Notes: a model not told the origin generated them from the letters alone. Positions 33,669 to 43,785 are shown, counted from the stretch's first letter. The stretch: DNA of 64,000 nucleotides from Chitinophaga pollutisoli (GCF_038396755.1 NZ_CP149822.1:310001-374000), one strand, 5' to 3'. Numbers and translations: made by a program.

Positions 33669-36600
33669 TCACTCCTTGCGCATGGCTGTGGCATAGGCTG
33701 ATGGCAGCATGTGGTATGCCATCTTGAAATATCGCGTGAAATATTTCGGGTTGTTGAATCCGACTTCATAGGCCACCTCGGCGATATTCATTTCCGTTTT
33801 TAAAAGCAGGTCGGCGGCCTTGCGCAAACGCACCGAACGGATGAATTCGATGGGCGGCTGGCCGGTAATTGCGTAAACCCTTTTGTAAACAGAAACCCTG
33901 TTCATGTGCAGCTCCCGGCTGAGGGCTTCCACCGAGAAATCGGCGTCGGACAAATGCGTTTCCACGATTTCGAGGGCGCGCTGCATGAATTTTTCGTCGG
34001 CCGACAGCTGCGCCGGCTCGGCATCTTTCGGAATGAGGTATTGAACGGGCGCCTTTCTTTCTAGCAGGTTGCGCACACGTGAAAGCATGATTTCGAAGCT
34101 GAAGGGTTTGACCAGATAATCGTCCGCCCCGGCATCGAGCCCTTCAAGCTGAACGGCCTCCTCTCCCATGGCGGTGAGCAGGATCACGGGGATCTGGCGC
34201 GTACGGGCGTTGCTACGGATCTTGCGGCAGAGTGCCAGCCCATCCATCCCCGGCATATTGATATCGCTTACCACGAGATCGGGCTGGGCAGACAGTGCCG
34301 CCTGCCAGCCGGCGTCGCCGCTGGCGGCTTCCAGTACGTGGTAATGCTCCTGGAGGTTTTCTTTCAGGTAGAAGCGAAAATCTTCCGTGTCTTCCACCAG
34401 CAGGATCGTGGGTTTGCGTTTGCCTTTCCGGGCGGCGCGGTCGTCGGGCGATTTCACAGGGACGGGAACGAAGGGCGCGACCGGCGCGGCCTTACCATCA
34501 CCGGAAACCAAATCATAAGGAATCCGGACGATAAAGGTGCTCCCTTGTCCGGGCGCACTATCCACATCAATGGTGCCCTGCTGCATAGTCACAAACTCGC
34601 GGGTGATGGCCAGTCCGATGCCGCTGCCCGGGCTCACGAACGCACTGCGCTGATCGGCCTGGAAGTAGCGCTCGAATATCTTCCCAATGCGATCGGGCGC
34701 GATACCGATCCCCGTATCGCTGATTTTTATTTCGAGCCAGGCGCGCTCCTGTTCTATATTTACTCCGGATGTTACCCTGACCTTTCCACCGGCGGGTGTG
34801 AATTTAAACGCGTTGGACAACAGGTTGAAAATGATGCGTTCCAGTTTATCGTGGTCGAAGCAGGCGTTGATAGGTTTTGTACCGGCGGAATACTCCAGCG
34901 TCACGCCCTTTCGTTCGGCCAGATCGGAGAACGACTGCACGGATTCGCGGAGGAAGCCCATGAGCTCCCCCGGCACGGGGTCCGTCCGCAGTTCGCGCAT
35001 TTCCATCTTCCGGAAATCCATCAACTGGTTCACCAGGTTGAGAAGCCGCCGCGCATTGCGCCGGATGAGCTGGAACTGGCGGCGCTCGCTTTCGTCATCC
35101 GTCCGCCGGATGAAATCTTCGATGGGGGAAAGGATGAGGGAAACGGGGGTCCGCAGTTCGTGGCTCACATTGGTCAGCAACTTGATTTTCATCATATCCA
35201 GTTCATGCAGCCGTTGCGCTTCCTTTCTTTCGTTTTGCAATGCAAACCGGCGGTGCGCCCGGCGGATAATGGCCCTCCGCCCCAGGTACAGCGCGGCCAG
35301 CAGGAGCAGCACATACGCTGTGTATGCCCAACCGGTAGCCCACCATGGCGGCAGGATGCGGATCAGCAACGAGATCCCTCCGCCCGTGGGGTTGCCGTCT
35401 TCCGGAGAAGACCGCACATGCAGCGTGTATTCGCCGGGGTTGATGTTGGTGTAGGATATCCTGCGTGTTTTGCCGTCGGTCAGCATCCACTCTTTATTGA
35501 ATCCCTCCAGCATGTATTCGTACCGGTTCTTATCTGCGTTCCTGAAATTCAGCGAAGCGAAAATCACCGAAAAATCATTCTCATTATACCGCAGTTCGAT
35601 GCGCCGCGTTTCGGGCAACGAAGCCTCCAGCACTGTATGCCCACGGAAACTTTCACCCGGCGCGATTGTTTTGTTGAACAACTGCAAACCGGTGAACACC
35701 AACACGGGAGGGGTCCTGTTCTCCCGGATTTCCGCCGGGTTGAAAAGATTGAACCCATCCGCCCCGCCAAAAATCAACTCCCCGCTCCGCAGCCGTAAAG
35801 CGGCGTTCACATTGAACACTTTCCCCTGCAAACCATCCTGCTCGTCGTAATTCCTGCACGAAATCACCAGCTTGCTCCCCACCCCGGTTGCCCGCACCCG
35901 CGAAAGCCCCCGCGATGTGCTGATCCACAGGTAGCCGTCGTCACTTTCAAGGATACTGACGATGGTATTATCCGGCAACCCGTCCTCCATCCGGAACGTA
36001 CGGAAAGTAAGCGCCACGGGATCGTAATAACTGAGCCCCTCCCGCGTACCGGCCCACATCCGGCCCTGACGGTCGCAGTGCAGCGAAGTCACGTTGTCGT
36101 TGCTTAACTGATGCGAACTGCGCAACAGGTGAACGAAAATCCCTTTTGATTTGTCGAGCACATCAATGCCATATGCCGTACCGATCCAGAGATCACCTTC
36201 CGGCGTTTCGGCGAAAGCGGTGATATAGTTGGAATGGACCGAATTGGCCATGTCCGCATTGTTATGGTAGAAAATTCCATTGCCGCGGTCGAACCGGTCG
36301 AGCCCCCCGCCGAGCGTGCCCACCCAGAAGTTGTTGCGCTTGTCTTCGTATAGCTTCCAGACGGTTTTATTCGCCAGGCTGTTCGCATCCTGCGGGGAAT
36401 GACTGTAATGCGTAAACTTCCCGTCCCGGAAATACCCCATCCCCCCGAAATAATAACCGATCCAGAGCTGGTCCCACTTATCGACGTGGAGGCTCACGAT
36501 CACATCATTGCTGAGGCTGTTTTCGTCGCCTGCGCGATGACGGTACTGGCGGTAAGTTTGCGCTTTACGGTCATAATAAATCAATCCTCCCCCGTTCGTC

Positions 36601-37727
36601 CCGATCCAGACATTCCCTTTTTTGTCTTCCGCGAAGCAATTGACGTCGTTGTAAGGCAGCGAAAGCGGATCGCCGTGTTTAAACTCGTGCAGCGCGAATT
36701 TCATCTTGTTCTCCGCGAAATAACTCACGCCTCTTTTATACGTCCCGCACCACACGATGCCCTGGCTATCCTTGTACAGTGCATAAATCGCATTCTCCGC
36801 GATGCTTTTCGAATCTTCCGGACGGTTCACGAAAAACTTTGCCTGGAACGTTTGTTTGTCCAGCACGTTTACACCGCCATGGTCCGTACCGATCCATATC
36901 ATGCCGCGGTCGTCCTGGATGACGCTGTTGACGATATCGTTGTTAAGAATCCCTGTTTTGCGCGACACGCTGCGCTTCTCGCCGGTCGACGGCCGGTAAT
37001 GAATCACCCCGAAATCGCTTCCCGGCATATATACCCAGCAATCTTTCTGGTTGTCTACGAACAGCGCGAGGCTCATCGGAGGGCGGGATACGTCGGTGAT
37101 GAGCGCTTCCGAATGCCAGACGGTTTGGCCGGAACGGATGTCAATACGGGTCAGCGCGCCGTCGAACCAGAGCAGCAACAAATGCCGGTCATCTTCTCTT
37201 TTGATATCCGCGATCCGCCCGCCGGTCCGCATGGGCAATGCGATCCTCGTGGCATGCCCCCTGGCGCCGAGGCGGTACAGACCTGAGTCTGCATAGGCCG
37301 CCCAGCAGGTGTCACCCGTCATGAGCATCGACGTAAGCCCCGATGCAGGCAATCCCCGCGCCCCGAGCCAGGCGGCGGCCGGGGAGAATTGCTCGCGCCG
37401 CGGATCATAGAGGTTGTCGCCGTTGCGCGTCCGGACGTACATTTGGCCACCGGGAGCTGGAAAAAGAGCTACGATATAGTCATCGTTGAGGGAAAGGGAA
37501 TCGGAAAGGATATGGCGGAATACACGGAAGTTGGAACCGTCGTAACGGTTAAGGCCGCCCAGCGTACCGAACCAGAGGAAACCGCGGTCGTCCTTGTAGA
37601 TGCAGTTAACCTGGTTGTTGCTCAAACCGTGGTGGATATTGAGGCTGGTAAAGGGATACGCAGGCTGCTGCGCCCTGACCTGGGAGAGCGCGATCAGACA
37701 TAGCGGAATCAGTAGTTTTTTCAACAT
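33669..37727 (-). CDS. Hybrid two-component system sensor/regulator (HTCS)
   Basis: A 1,352-residue one-protein signalling chain controlling the PUL. In order: signal peptide (1-20); about 14 periplasmic propeller repeats (21-690, e.g. IYKDDRGFLWFGTLGGLNRY, VWIGTNGGGLIYYD); Y_Y_Y domain (710-790); membrane helix (about 800-816); histidine kinase (phospho-acceptor His856 in NVSHELRTPVSL, ATPase boxes SNAFKFTP and SDTGIGIAPD); receiver domain (about 1107-1210, Asp1155 in VVSDINMPG, Lys1207); AraC-type DNA-binding domain (about 1245-1352, VAYEVGFNNPKYFTRYFK). It senses a degradation product of the target glycan in the periplasm and activates SusC and downstream genes. All key residues appear intact. 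Confidence 0.97.
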   Translation of the reverse strand: MLKKLLIPLCLIALSQVRAQQPAYPFTSLNIHHGLSNNQVNCIYKDDRGFLWFGTLGGLNRYDGSNFRVFRHILSDSLSLNDDYIVALFPAPGGQMYVRTRNGDNLYDPRREQFSPAAAWLGARGLPASGLTSMLMTGDTCWAAYADSGLYRLGARGHATRIALPMRTGGRIADIKREDDRHLLLLWFDGALTRIDIRSGQTVWHSEALITDVSRPPMSLALFVDNQKDCWVYMPGSDFGVIHYRPSTGEKRSVSRKTGILNNDIVNSVIQDDRGMIWIGTDHGGVNVLDKQTFQAKFFVNRPEDSKSIAENAIYALYKDSQGIVWCGTYKRGVSYFAENKMKFALHEFKHGDPLSLPYNDVNCFAEDKKGNVWIGTNGGGLIYYDRKAQTYRQYRHRAGDENSLSNDVIVSLHVDKWDQLWIGYYFGGMGYFRDGKFTHYSHSPQDANSLANKTVWKLYEDKRNNFWVGTLGGGLDRFDRGNGIFYHNNADMANSVHSNYITAFAETPEGDLWIGTAYGIDVLDKSKGIFVHLLRSSHQLSNDNVTSLHCDRQGRMWAGTREGLSYYDPVALTFRTFRMEDGLPDNTIVSILESDDGYLWISTSRGLSRVRATGVGSKLVISCRNYDEQDGLQGKVFNVNAALRLRSGELIFGGADGFNLFNPAEIRENRTPPVLVFTGLQLFNKTIAPGESFRGHTVLEASLPETRRIELRYNENDFSVIFASLNFRNADKNRYEYMLEGFNKEWMLTDGKTRRISYTNINPGEYTLHVRSSPEDGNPTGGGISLLIRILPPWWATGWAYTAYVLLLLAALYLGRRAIIRRAHRRFALQNERKEAQRLHELDMMKIKLLTNVSHELRTPVSLILSPIEDFIRRTDDESERRQFQLIRRNARRLLNLVNQLMDFRKMEMRELRTDPVPGELMGFLRESVQSFSDLAERKGVTLEYSAGTKPINACFDHDKLERIIFNLLSNAFKFTPAGGKVRVTSGVNIEQERAWLEIKISDTGIGIAPDRIGKIFERYFQADQRSAFVSPGSGIGLAITREFVTMQQGTIDVDSAPGQGSTFIVRIPYDLVSGDGKAAPVAPFVPVPVKSPDDRAARKGKRKPTILLVEDTEDFRFYLKENLQEHYHVLEAASGDAGWQAALSAQPDLVVSDINMPGMDGLALCRKIRSNARTRQIPVILLTAMGEEAVQLEGLDAGADDYLVKPFSFEIMLSRVRNLLERKAPVQYLIPKDAEPAQLSADEKFMQRALEIVETHLSDADFSVEALSRELHMNRVSVYKRVYAITGQPPIEFIRSVRLRKAADLLLKTEMNIAEVAYEVGFNNPKYFTRYFKMAYHMLPSAYATAMRKE

Positions 37728-37778
37728 GGATGGATCATCGTGGAACTACTGTAATTTAGGAAAATACGGGCGAAAAAA

Positions 37779-37800
37779 AGCGCCCCCGGCCGGGGGCGCT
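37779..37800 (-). terminator. Terminator of the M1 peptidase gene
   Basis: AGCGCCCCCGGCCGGGGGCGCT is a near-perfect GC palindrome; on the minus strand it is followed by a run of seven T. It lies just past the stop codon at 37826. Confidence 0.9.
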
Positions 37801-37825
37801 ACGGAAATATTCCGGAATCCTATGA

Positions 37826-39787
37826 TCAGGGCGCTGCTTTCCAGGTATTATTGGCGGAATTGACGTCCGGGAGCACCTTGTCGGGGTCCACGGTAACGGC
37901 CACCACTTTGCTTTTAGAATGATGATGGAACGTCCACGCGCCGCCGGACTGCCATACTTCCACCGGCAGGTTCACGCGGGAAGTATTCCCGTCGGCTTCC
38001 TTAATTTCCACTACAACCGGCATGGGCGCTTTCTCCAGGCACAGTACCTGGATGGCCGTGGTGGAATCGTTGCGCTGCGAAACGTTGCCTGCCGCCATGT
38101 CGAGCTTCCAGTTATTGATGATCCAGGAACGCCAGAACCAGTCGAGGCTTTCGCCTGCACTGTTTTCCATCGCGCGGAAGAAATCCCATTGCGTGGGATG
38201 TTTGAACGCCCAGTTGTCGATGTAATATTTGAAGGCCTTGTCGAACCGCTCTTCGCCCAGCACTACTTCGCGCAGGATATCGAGGCCCACGGCGGGTTTG
38301 TAGTAACCCAGGATGCCGTAGCTCGCCGTGCGGATCACATCGGGGCGATGCAGGATCGCGCTGGCGGAATCGAAGAACATAGAGCGCGACAGGGCATGGC
38401 GGTCGCGGGGACCATGGTCGAACTCCCCGTTATTGAAAACTTTGTCTGCCAGCCCGTTGATGAAGGTATTAAAACCTTCGTCCATCCATCCGAACCTTCT
38501 TTCGTTGCTACCCACGATCATGGGGAACCAGTTATGCCCGAATTCGTGGTTGGTTACGCCCCACAGGCCGGCTTTCTGGGCGCGGGCGGAGCAGAACACG
38601 ATACCGGGATATTCCATCCCTCCCACGATCCCCGCTACGTTAACGGCGGCGGGATAGGTATAAGGATACCATTTTTCAGAATAGTGTTCGATACAGCCTT
38701 TCACGAATTCAGTGGAACGGCGCCAGGCGGAGTCGCCCGCGCTTTCTTCAGGATACACGCTCATGGCGAGGGCTTTTTTGCCTTCGGGGAGATTGATGCG
38801 CGCCGCGTCCCAGATGAACGATTTGCTGGCTGCCCAGGCTACGTCGCGCGTGTTTGCGCAGCGGAACTTCCAGGTGAGGCGGTCTTTCGCCGGGCGGGAA
38901 GCCGGATCCTTCACTTCGGAAATATCGCGGAGCATCACGGTTTTGTCGCTGGCGGACGCCTGTTTCCAGCGGGCCAGTTGCGTAGGCGTGAGTACTTCCG
39001 CGGGATTGAGCAGTTCGCCGGAACCTACCACGATGTGGCCTGCGGGCGCGTTCACGGTATAATCGAAATTGCCGTATTCAAGGTAGAATTCACCCTGGCC
39101 CATATACGGGAGGGTGTTCCACCCCAGTACATTGTCGAACACGCACATCCGGGGGTACCACTGCGCGATCTCGTAAATACGGCCGTTTTTGGAATTGAGG
39201 ATGCCCATGCGGTCGGTTCCGTATTCAGGGATGGGGAAAGAGAAATCCACCTGCACCTGGATGACGCCGCCATTGGCTTTCAGCGGTTGCGGCAACTCCA
39301 CACGCATACGGGTATCGTTCACGTCGAATTTCGCTTTTTGTGATTTGCCTGCCGCCAGCAGGGCAACGTTGCTGATAGTATAGCCGCCATCGAAATTGCG
39401 GTTCGCCCAACGGCCGCCGGCGGGTGCGGTGGCCGCCACGCTCCTGGAGGAAAGACGGTAAATGTTCTGGTCCAGTTGCATCCACAGGAAAGGAAGGTTT
39501 TCCGGGCTGTTGTTTTTATAGGTGATGATGACGGTCCCCGACACGGTTTCCTTCACATCATCGAAAGTGACGTCGATTTTGTAATCGGCGGCGTTTTGCC
39601 AGTAGCGGTGGCCGGGGCGGCCGCTGGCGGTGCGCACGTCGTCGCCGTCCGAGGGGTAGAATACCGGGTTAAAAGCCTCGTAGGCACTGTATCGGGATTC
39701 CGCTTGTTGCGCGGCGGCCGAGGTAAAGATGCAGACGCACCCTGCCATAGCGGCGAGCCATTTCTTGGTTTGCTGGAATGCAGGCAT
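37826..39787 (-). CDS. M1 family metallopeptidase, exported
   Basis: A 653-residue secreted protein with a signal peptide that ends near [10 protein letters not shown]. The zinc motif [10 protein letters not shown] gives HEFGH at about 414-418 and the third ligand Glu437 in [12 protein letters not shown]; the amino-terminus-binding sequence [10 protein letters not shown] is also present. These identify the gluzincin M1 aminopeptidase family, here probably periplasmic. Most Bacteroidota carry several such enzymes for peptide scavenging. It stands alone between terminators, upstream of the PUL regulator in the same direction. Confidence 0.95.
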   Translation of the reverse strand: MPAFQQTKKWLAAMAGCVCIFTSAAAQQAESRYSAYEAFNPVFYPSDGDDVRTASGRPGHRYWQNAADYKIDVTFDDVKETVSGTVIITYKNNSPENLPFLWMQLDQNIYRLSSRSVAATAPAGGRWANRNFDGGYTISNVALLAAGKSQKAKFDVNDTRMRVELPQPLKANGGVIQVQVDFSFPIPEYGTDRMGILNSKNGRIYEIAQWYPRMCVFDNVLGWNTLPYMGQGEFYLEYGNFDYTVNAPAGHIVVGSGELLNPAEVLTPTQLARWKQASASDKTVMLRDISEVKDPASRPAKDRLTWKFRCANTRDVAWAASKSFIWDAARINLPEGKKALAMSVYPEESAGDSAWRRSTEFVKGCIEHYSEKWYPYTYPAAVNVAGIVGGMEYPGIVFCSARAQKAGLWGVTNHEFGHNWFPMIVGSNERRFGWMDEGFNTFINGLADKVFNNGEFDHGPRDRHALSRSMFFDSASAILHRPDVIRTASYGILGYYKPAVGLDILREVVLGEERFDKAFKYYIDNWAFKHPTQWDFFRAMENSAGESLDWFWRSWIINNWKLDMAAGNVSQRNDSTTAIQVLCLEKAPMPVVVEIKEADGNTSRVNLPVEVWQSGGAWTFHHHSKSKVVAVTVDPDKVLPDVNSANNTWKAAP

Positions 39788-39849
39788 AAATTCTGTTGGT
39801 TATAAAACGGGAAATCTAGGGATATTTATTTGTTAAACAAAGTGTACTG

Positions 39850-40434
39850 TTATGAGCGGCGTTTCCAGGCACCGAGTACCGTTTCGCCACGCGGGCTTAG
39901 CTGGTAACCGATTTCGAGGCTTTCCGTCAGCCCCATGTTCTTCAACTTCCGGATGCTGACTTTCAGCCAGTCTTTATCGATCCGCAATGCCTCCGCCAGA
40001 TCCCCCGCCCGCTCCGCCGGCCGCTTCGCGATGATGCCGAGGGTACGTTTGGTCCAGGCGCCATAGGGACTGCGCTCATCCAACCCCTGGAGCTTTTTCA
40101 GTATCTTTTCCATCTCTGCCTTGCTCACCTTCTCGTTTTCCCGCAGGGCGATGCGCGGATCGTCGCCCCCGTAATGGAACCGGATGCGGTAGAGCGTGCC
40201 CGGCCGTTTGTCCAGCTCGGTAAACAGCGCCCGTTTCGACGGGAAACCGGACTCTTTCGCTGTGGCCTCTGTGATATCCGATTCCGGCACCACCGTCACT
40301 TCGTCGATATGCAGCAGACCGATCGCCGTGAGGAGGGTGCCCCCTGTTTTTACGGAAGGCCGCTTCCAGCGGCGGTAAGCCAGCTTCACCCGCCCCTGGC
40401 GGATCGCCTCCATGATGTTGTCCCTGAAAAGCAT
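39850..40434 (-). CDS. ASCH-like domain fused to a winged helix
   Basis: A 194-residue protein. The first approx. 95 residues (LFRDNIMEAIRQGRVKLAYRRWKRP, then TLLTAIGLLHIDEVTVV and PGTLYRIRFHYGG) fit the ASCH/PUA-like fold that binds RNA or modified nucleotides. The rest (RTLGIIAKRPAERAGDLAEAL, SIRKLKNMGLTESLEIGYQLSPRGETVL) is a winged-helix domain. The same two-part protein is, from memory, found in Actinobacteria and other phyla, without a defined function. It may be a regulator responding to a nucleotide-like signal or act on RNA. It lies upstream of the divergent DsbA-like gene. Confidence 0.65.
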   Translation of the reverse strand: MLFRDNIMEAIRQGRVKLAYRRWKRPSVKTGGTLLTAIGLLHIDEVTVVPESDITEATAKESGFPSKRALFTELDKRPGTLYRIRFHYGGDDPRIALRENEKVSKAEMEKILKKLQGLDERSPYGAWTKRTLGIIAKRPAERAGDLAEALRIDKDWLKVSIRKLKNMGLTESLEIGYQLSPRGETVLGAWKRRS

Positions 40435-40512
40435 ACCCGAATATAACGTTTTTTTAACGCATATGAATGGGCTGTAGCTTGTCGCAAATGCCCCCTGGAG
40501 GTGGAAATTTCG

Positions 40513-40520
40513 TACATTTG
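40513..40520 (+). promoter_or_regulatory. -7 element upstream of the DsbA-like gene
   Basis: TACATTTG matches the Bacteroidota TAnnTTTG box 20 bases before the start codon at 40540. No clear TTG is seen at the right distance upstream, so this is only a partial promoter match. Confidence 0.35.
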
Positions 40521-40539
40521 TAGCTTAAATTTTGAGTGT

Positions 40540-41232
40540 ATGAAAATAGACATCTGGTCGGACGTGGCCTGCCCTTTCTGTTATGTGGGCAAACGCCACC
40601 TGGAAGCGGCGCTGGCGAAATTTCCGCATGCAAAAGACGTGGAAGTGACGTGGCACAGCTTCGAACTTAACCCCGACGCACAAAAGGATTACCAGGAAGA
40701 TCACTATACCTTGCTTGCCTCCAAATACGGGATGACGCGCGAACAGGCCATGGCCAATTCTGCGCGCGTAGCCGACGCGGGCAAAGCCGTGGGCATCGAT
40801 TTCAAGTTCGATGACATGATCAATACCAATACCTTCAACGCGCACCGCCTCATTCAGCTGGCGGCGCAGCACGGAAAGCAGGACGAAGTGGAAGAACTGC
40901 TCTTCAAGGCTTACTTCACCGAAGGCAAACACATTGGAGAAACCGCCACGCTCGAAGCCATAGCGAAAGCTGCGGGGCTCGACGCAGACGCCATGCTGCA
41001 AGGGACCGAATTCACGGGCGAAGTGCGGCAGGACGAAGCGCAGGCGCAGCAGCTGGGCATCCGTGGGGTGCCGTTTTTCGTGTTCGACATGAAATACGCT
41101 ATTAGCGGGGCGCAGCCTGTTGAAGTGTTTGACCAGACGCTGGAAAAAGTTTGGAGCGAAACGCATCCGCAGATCGTGAACCCCACGGGCAGCGATGATA
41201 ACACGTGCGCAGACGGGGTTTGTAACGTATAA
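40540..41232 (+). CDS. DsbA family oxidoreductase (FrnE-like)
   Basis: A 230-residue protein beginning MKIDIWSDVACPFCYVGKRHL, where CPFC at 11-14 is the redox-active CxxC of the FrnE-like DsbA group. The middle (NTFNAHRLIQLAAQHGKQDEV) and the end (IRGVPFFVFDMKYAISGAQP) with the cis-proline loop VP are typical. It lacks a signal peptide, so it works in the cytosol, as FrnE proteins do; they are linked to oxidative stress and polyketide or unusual thiol chemistry. The last Cys pair (CADGVCNV) is an extra feature of this group. The true start is 40540; the frame extends 39 bases further up. Confidence 0.92.
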   Translation: MKIDIWSDVACPFCYVGKRHLEAALAKFPHAKDVEVTWHSFELNPDAQKDYQEDHYTLLASKYGMTREQAMANSARVADAGKAVGIDFKFDDMINTNTFNAHRLIQLAAQHGKQDEVEELLFKAYFTEGKHIGETATLEAIAKAAGLDADAMLQGTEFTGEVRQDEAQAQQLGIRGVPFFVFDMKYAISGAQPVEVFDQTLEKVWSETHPQIVNPTGSDDNTCADGVCNV

Positions 41233-41253
41233 GACGATGGATTTCCCAAAATG

Positions 41254-41296
41254 GCCTTCCGGCACATGTGTGAGACCTGGGCAGGAAGGCTTTTTT
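41254..41296 (+). terminator. Terminator after the DsbA-like gene
   Basis: GCCTTCC (41254-41260) pairs with GGAAGGC (41284-41290), followed by six T. Confidence 0.65.
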
Positions 41297-41312
41297 ATGC
41301 GGGGGCAATGGA

Positions 41313-41804
41313 TCAAAAATTGTAACCGGCCTTCAGGCCGAAGAAGCTGCGGGTGCCGTCTTTAAACCAGCCTTCCCATTTGGCCTGCACATCGAGGCCG
41401 AGCACGCGGATACCTACGCCGGGCGCGAACAGGAACGCGGAACCGTCGAGATCGCCGGTATAATTAGCGGCGCCGGCTTCCGCTTTCACGTACAGGATGG
41501 ATATCAGTTTATATTTGATACCGACGCGTACGGGTACAGCCGCAACATTGGGATAGTCGATATTGTTTTCGGTTTTGCCGCCGAAACGCATGTAACCGAC
41601 GGAGCCCGTTACGCCAAAACCGGCTACCAGTTTGATGTCGGCATTCAGGCCCACGCCAAAGCCGGTGTTATTGGTATTACTGAAATCGCCCACGGGGAAA
41701 CCGCCTTCCACATAGGGGCCGATGCTGAATCGCTTTAACTGTGCACTTGCCGCGACACTGCCAGTCAGCAGGAGTACCAGCACTAGGGTAATCTTGTTTT
41801 TCAT
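41313..41804 (-). CDS. Small outer-membrane beta-barrel protein
   Basis: A 163-residue protein from ATG 41804 with signal peptide (KITLVLVLLLTGSVAASAQ); the frame is open to 41858 but the peptide fixes the start. Strand-rich sequence with glycine and aromatic alternation (FGVTGSVGYMRFGGK, YVKAEAGAANYTGDLDGSAFL) and the terminal FFGLKAGYNF ending in Phe fit an eight-strand OmpA/OmpX-like porin family barrel. Ligand and role unknown. It shares a divergent region with the DUF2341 gene. Confidence 0.75.
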   Translation of the reverse strand: MKNKITLVLVLLLTGSVAASAQLKRFSIGPYVEGGFPVGDFSNTNNTGFGVGLNADIKLVAGFGVTGSVGYMRFGGKTENNIDYPNVAAVPVRVGIKYKLISILYVKAEAGAANYTGDLDGSAFLFAPGVGIRVLGLDVQAKWEGWFKDGTRSFFGLKAGYNF

Positions 41805-42015
41805 GCAGATAGGATATTTGGTGGTGATATGTAACACGAAATTATCATTTCTTTCCAATACAGCCCAAACCGAAGCCTGGGCCGGGAAAGCCGGTACTTC
41901 CGCGTTTAACCGCTTACGCTATAACGCGCGCAGGGGCCGGAGGGTTCGGTAAGGGGAAGGAAATTTCCCGGCGGGCAGACAAAGCAATAAATTAGTATCT
42001 TCCGGCTTCCATTTT

Positions 42016-43173
42016 ATGAAACGACTTGTTTACCCTTTACTATTGCTGCTGCTATGCGGTTCCGCCTTTGCGCAGCGTGGCGGATGGAGCCACAGCATGG
42101 CGATCCGCCTCAATACAACCGCTACCGGCGCCGGTGTGGCAAAAGATGTGGCCGGCTATCCTTTGGCGGTCTTCCTGGACGCTTCACGATTCAATTTTTC
42201 CGCCGCCATTGCCAACGGCGCCGATATCCGTTTTTCCGAAACGTCCGACGGCCCTTTCCTGCCGCATAGCATTGAGTGGTGGGACCCCGCGGCCAGGGAA
42301 GCCCTCGTTTGGGTCCGCATCCCGCTTGTTAAAGGCAACAGCCGGAGCCAACAGGTATATATGCATTGGGGAAACAAATCGGCCGCACCCGCAGACCGCT
42401 CCACTGAAGTATTCCCCACGGCCGAAGGTTTTACAGGCGTCTGGCACCTCCAGGAGCCGGGCAATACCCTTCCCGGTGGATATGCGGATGCCACGGCCAA
42501 CGAAGCCAACGCCACCGGCGTGAACATGATGCCGTACAACACGGTGAAAGGCGTACTGGGCAAAGCGCAGCGGTTCCGTTGTGCCGAAAGGCAATGGATC
42601 AGGGTAGACAGTGAAAAACGTAAGCTGTTCGATCTGACGGAGCGGCTCACCTTCTCCATCTGGGCATATGCGGAAACATATTCCAATCGTGGAGACGAAG
42701 CGAAAAGAGTACTCCCGGGCTACGAGACCCTGTTTGCAAAAGGCGATAATTCGTGGCGGCTGCAAAAGCTCGGTATCCGTAGCTGGCACCAGCCCGAAGC
42801 CGATCTGATCGAGATCTGCGTGGAGCGCGCCTCGCCCCGCGGCGACCTCTGCGTGATCGGTAAAACCGACATGAAAGTGAAGCAATGGTACCACATCACC
42901 GGCGTGCACGATTTCCCTTATGTACACCTGTACGTCAATGGCCGGCTGGAAAGAACAGAGAAATTCGACACCCCCTGGAAATCGGATGATCACCCGGTCG
43001 GGATCGGCAACCAGAGCCAGTTTCCGGACAAAGGTGGCCGCTACTGGGACGGGATCCTCGACGAAGCCCGCGTGATAGGGAAAGCGAAAAGCGCCGAATG
43101 GATCCGGCTGGATTATGAAAGCCAGCGCCCTGGCAGCCGCTTGCTCGAGTTTGGGAGCGTTTCTGAAAAGTAA
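42016..43173 (+). CDS. Secreted DUF2341 and LamG-like protein
   Basis: A 385-residue secreted protein (MKRLVYPLLLLLLCGSAFAQ). Residues about 25-125 match DUF2341 (SMAIRLNTTATGAGVAKDVAGYPLAVF, then ADIRFSETSDG, LPHSIEWWDP, VYMHWGNKSA). The remainder is a LamG/concanavalin-like beta-sandwich (LTFSIWAYAETYSNRG, VHLYVNGRLERTEKF, DGILDEARVIGKAKSAEWI). Such pairs occur in adhesins and sugar-binding envelope proteins. There is no sorting signal visible, so it is probably released or loosely bound. The ligand is not known. Confidence 0.85.
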   Translation: MKRLVYPLLLLLLCGSAFAQRGGWSHSMAIRLNTTATGAGVAKDVAGYPLAVFLDASRFNFSAAIANGADIRFSETSDGPFLPHSIEWWDPAAREALVWVRIPLVKGNSRSQQVYMHWGNKSAAPADRSTEVFPTAEGFTGVWHLQEPGNTLPGGYADATANEANATGVNMMPYNTVKGVLGKAQRFRCAERQWIRVDSEKRKLFDLTERLTFSIWAYAETYSNRGDEAKRVLPGYETLFAKGDNSWRLQKLGIRSWHQPEADLIEICVERASPRGDLCVIGKTDMKVKQWYHITGVHDFPYVHLYVNGRLERTEKFDTPWKSDDHPVGIGNQSQFPDKGGRYWDGILDEARVIGKAKSAEWIRLDYESQRPGSRLLEFGSVSEK

Positions 43174-43176
43174 GAC

Positions 43177-43680
43177 TTATTTCCTCCGTTTACGGCTGCT
43201 TTCCGCCGTTACCACACCGTTATAGGATATCGGCTGGCGATTATTGCTGGTCACTTGCAACGACGCATAACCACCCTCAGAAATAGAGAAGAACATTTGC
43301 TGGATATCGCGGTTATCGCGGGGCTTGATGGTGATTTCCCATCCACCGTCTTTCCGTGGCGCTTCTATATATTCGAAATCCGTGGAAACGAACGTGACAC
43401 CGCTGTTCGCAGGGTCTATCGGGGCGGAATATGCCCTGCCGAAGTAAGGCAGCCAGGAATCAACGGTGTCTTTGGAAATCTTCACTTCATATCCATCCCC
43501 TGCCATCTGCCGGGTGCGGCCGCTCATCGGCAGAACCGTCTGCATCCGGAAAACAAAACTGCGGGATGGAACGATCGTTTTGATATCGGCCGTAGCGCCT
43601 GTGGGTACTTGTTGGGTCGAGGAGCAGGACAGCGCAAAGAAAGCAATGATCCAAACCGGGATCGTGTTCAAAATACGCAT
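43177..43680 (-). CDS. DUF4251 domain lipoprotein
   Basis: A 167-residue protein with a lipoprotein signal (VWIIAFFALSC-SSTQQ). The sequence SWLPYFGRAYSAPIDPANSG, then TFVSTDFEYIEAPRKDGG and FFSISEGGYASLQVTSNNRQPISY is the DUF4251 pattern, a Bacteroidota-specific envelope domain of unknown function. It faces the LamG gene and does not seem linked to it. Confidence 0.88.
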   Translation of the reverse strand: MRILNTIPVWIIAFFALSCSSTQQVPTGATADIKTIVPSRSFVFRMQTVLPMSGRTRQMAGDGYEVKISKDTVDSWLPYFGRAYSAPIDPANSGVTFVSTDFEYIEAPRKDGGWEITIKPRDNRDIQQMFFSISEGGYASLQVTSNNRQPISYNGVVTAESSRKRRK

Positions 43681-43785
43681 AGCGAATGATTTAGAAATAC
43701 ATTTAAGGAAAGAACAAAAGGCGGGCCATAAATGTTGTCGGGATTCCTTATATTGGCGGCACTATATCCTTAAACACCTGATGTT

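Noticed and set aside
34338..35798. 486-codon plus-strand frame opposite the hybrid sensor
   Set aside because: Shadow of the kinase/receiver coding region.
37919..39343. 474-codon plus-strand frame opposite the M1 peptidase
   Set aside because: Antisense shadow of a confident gene.
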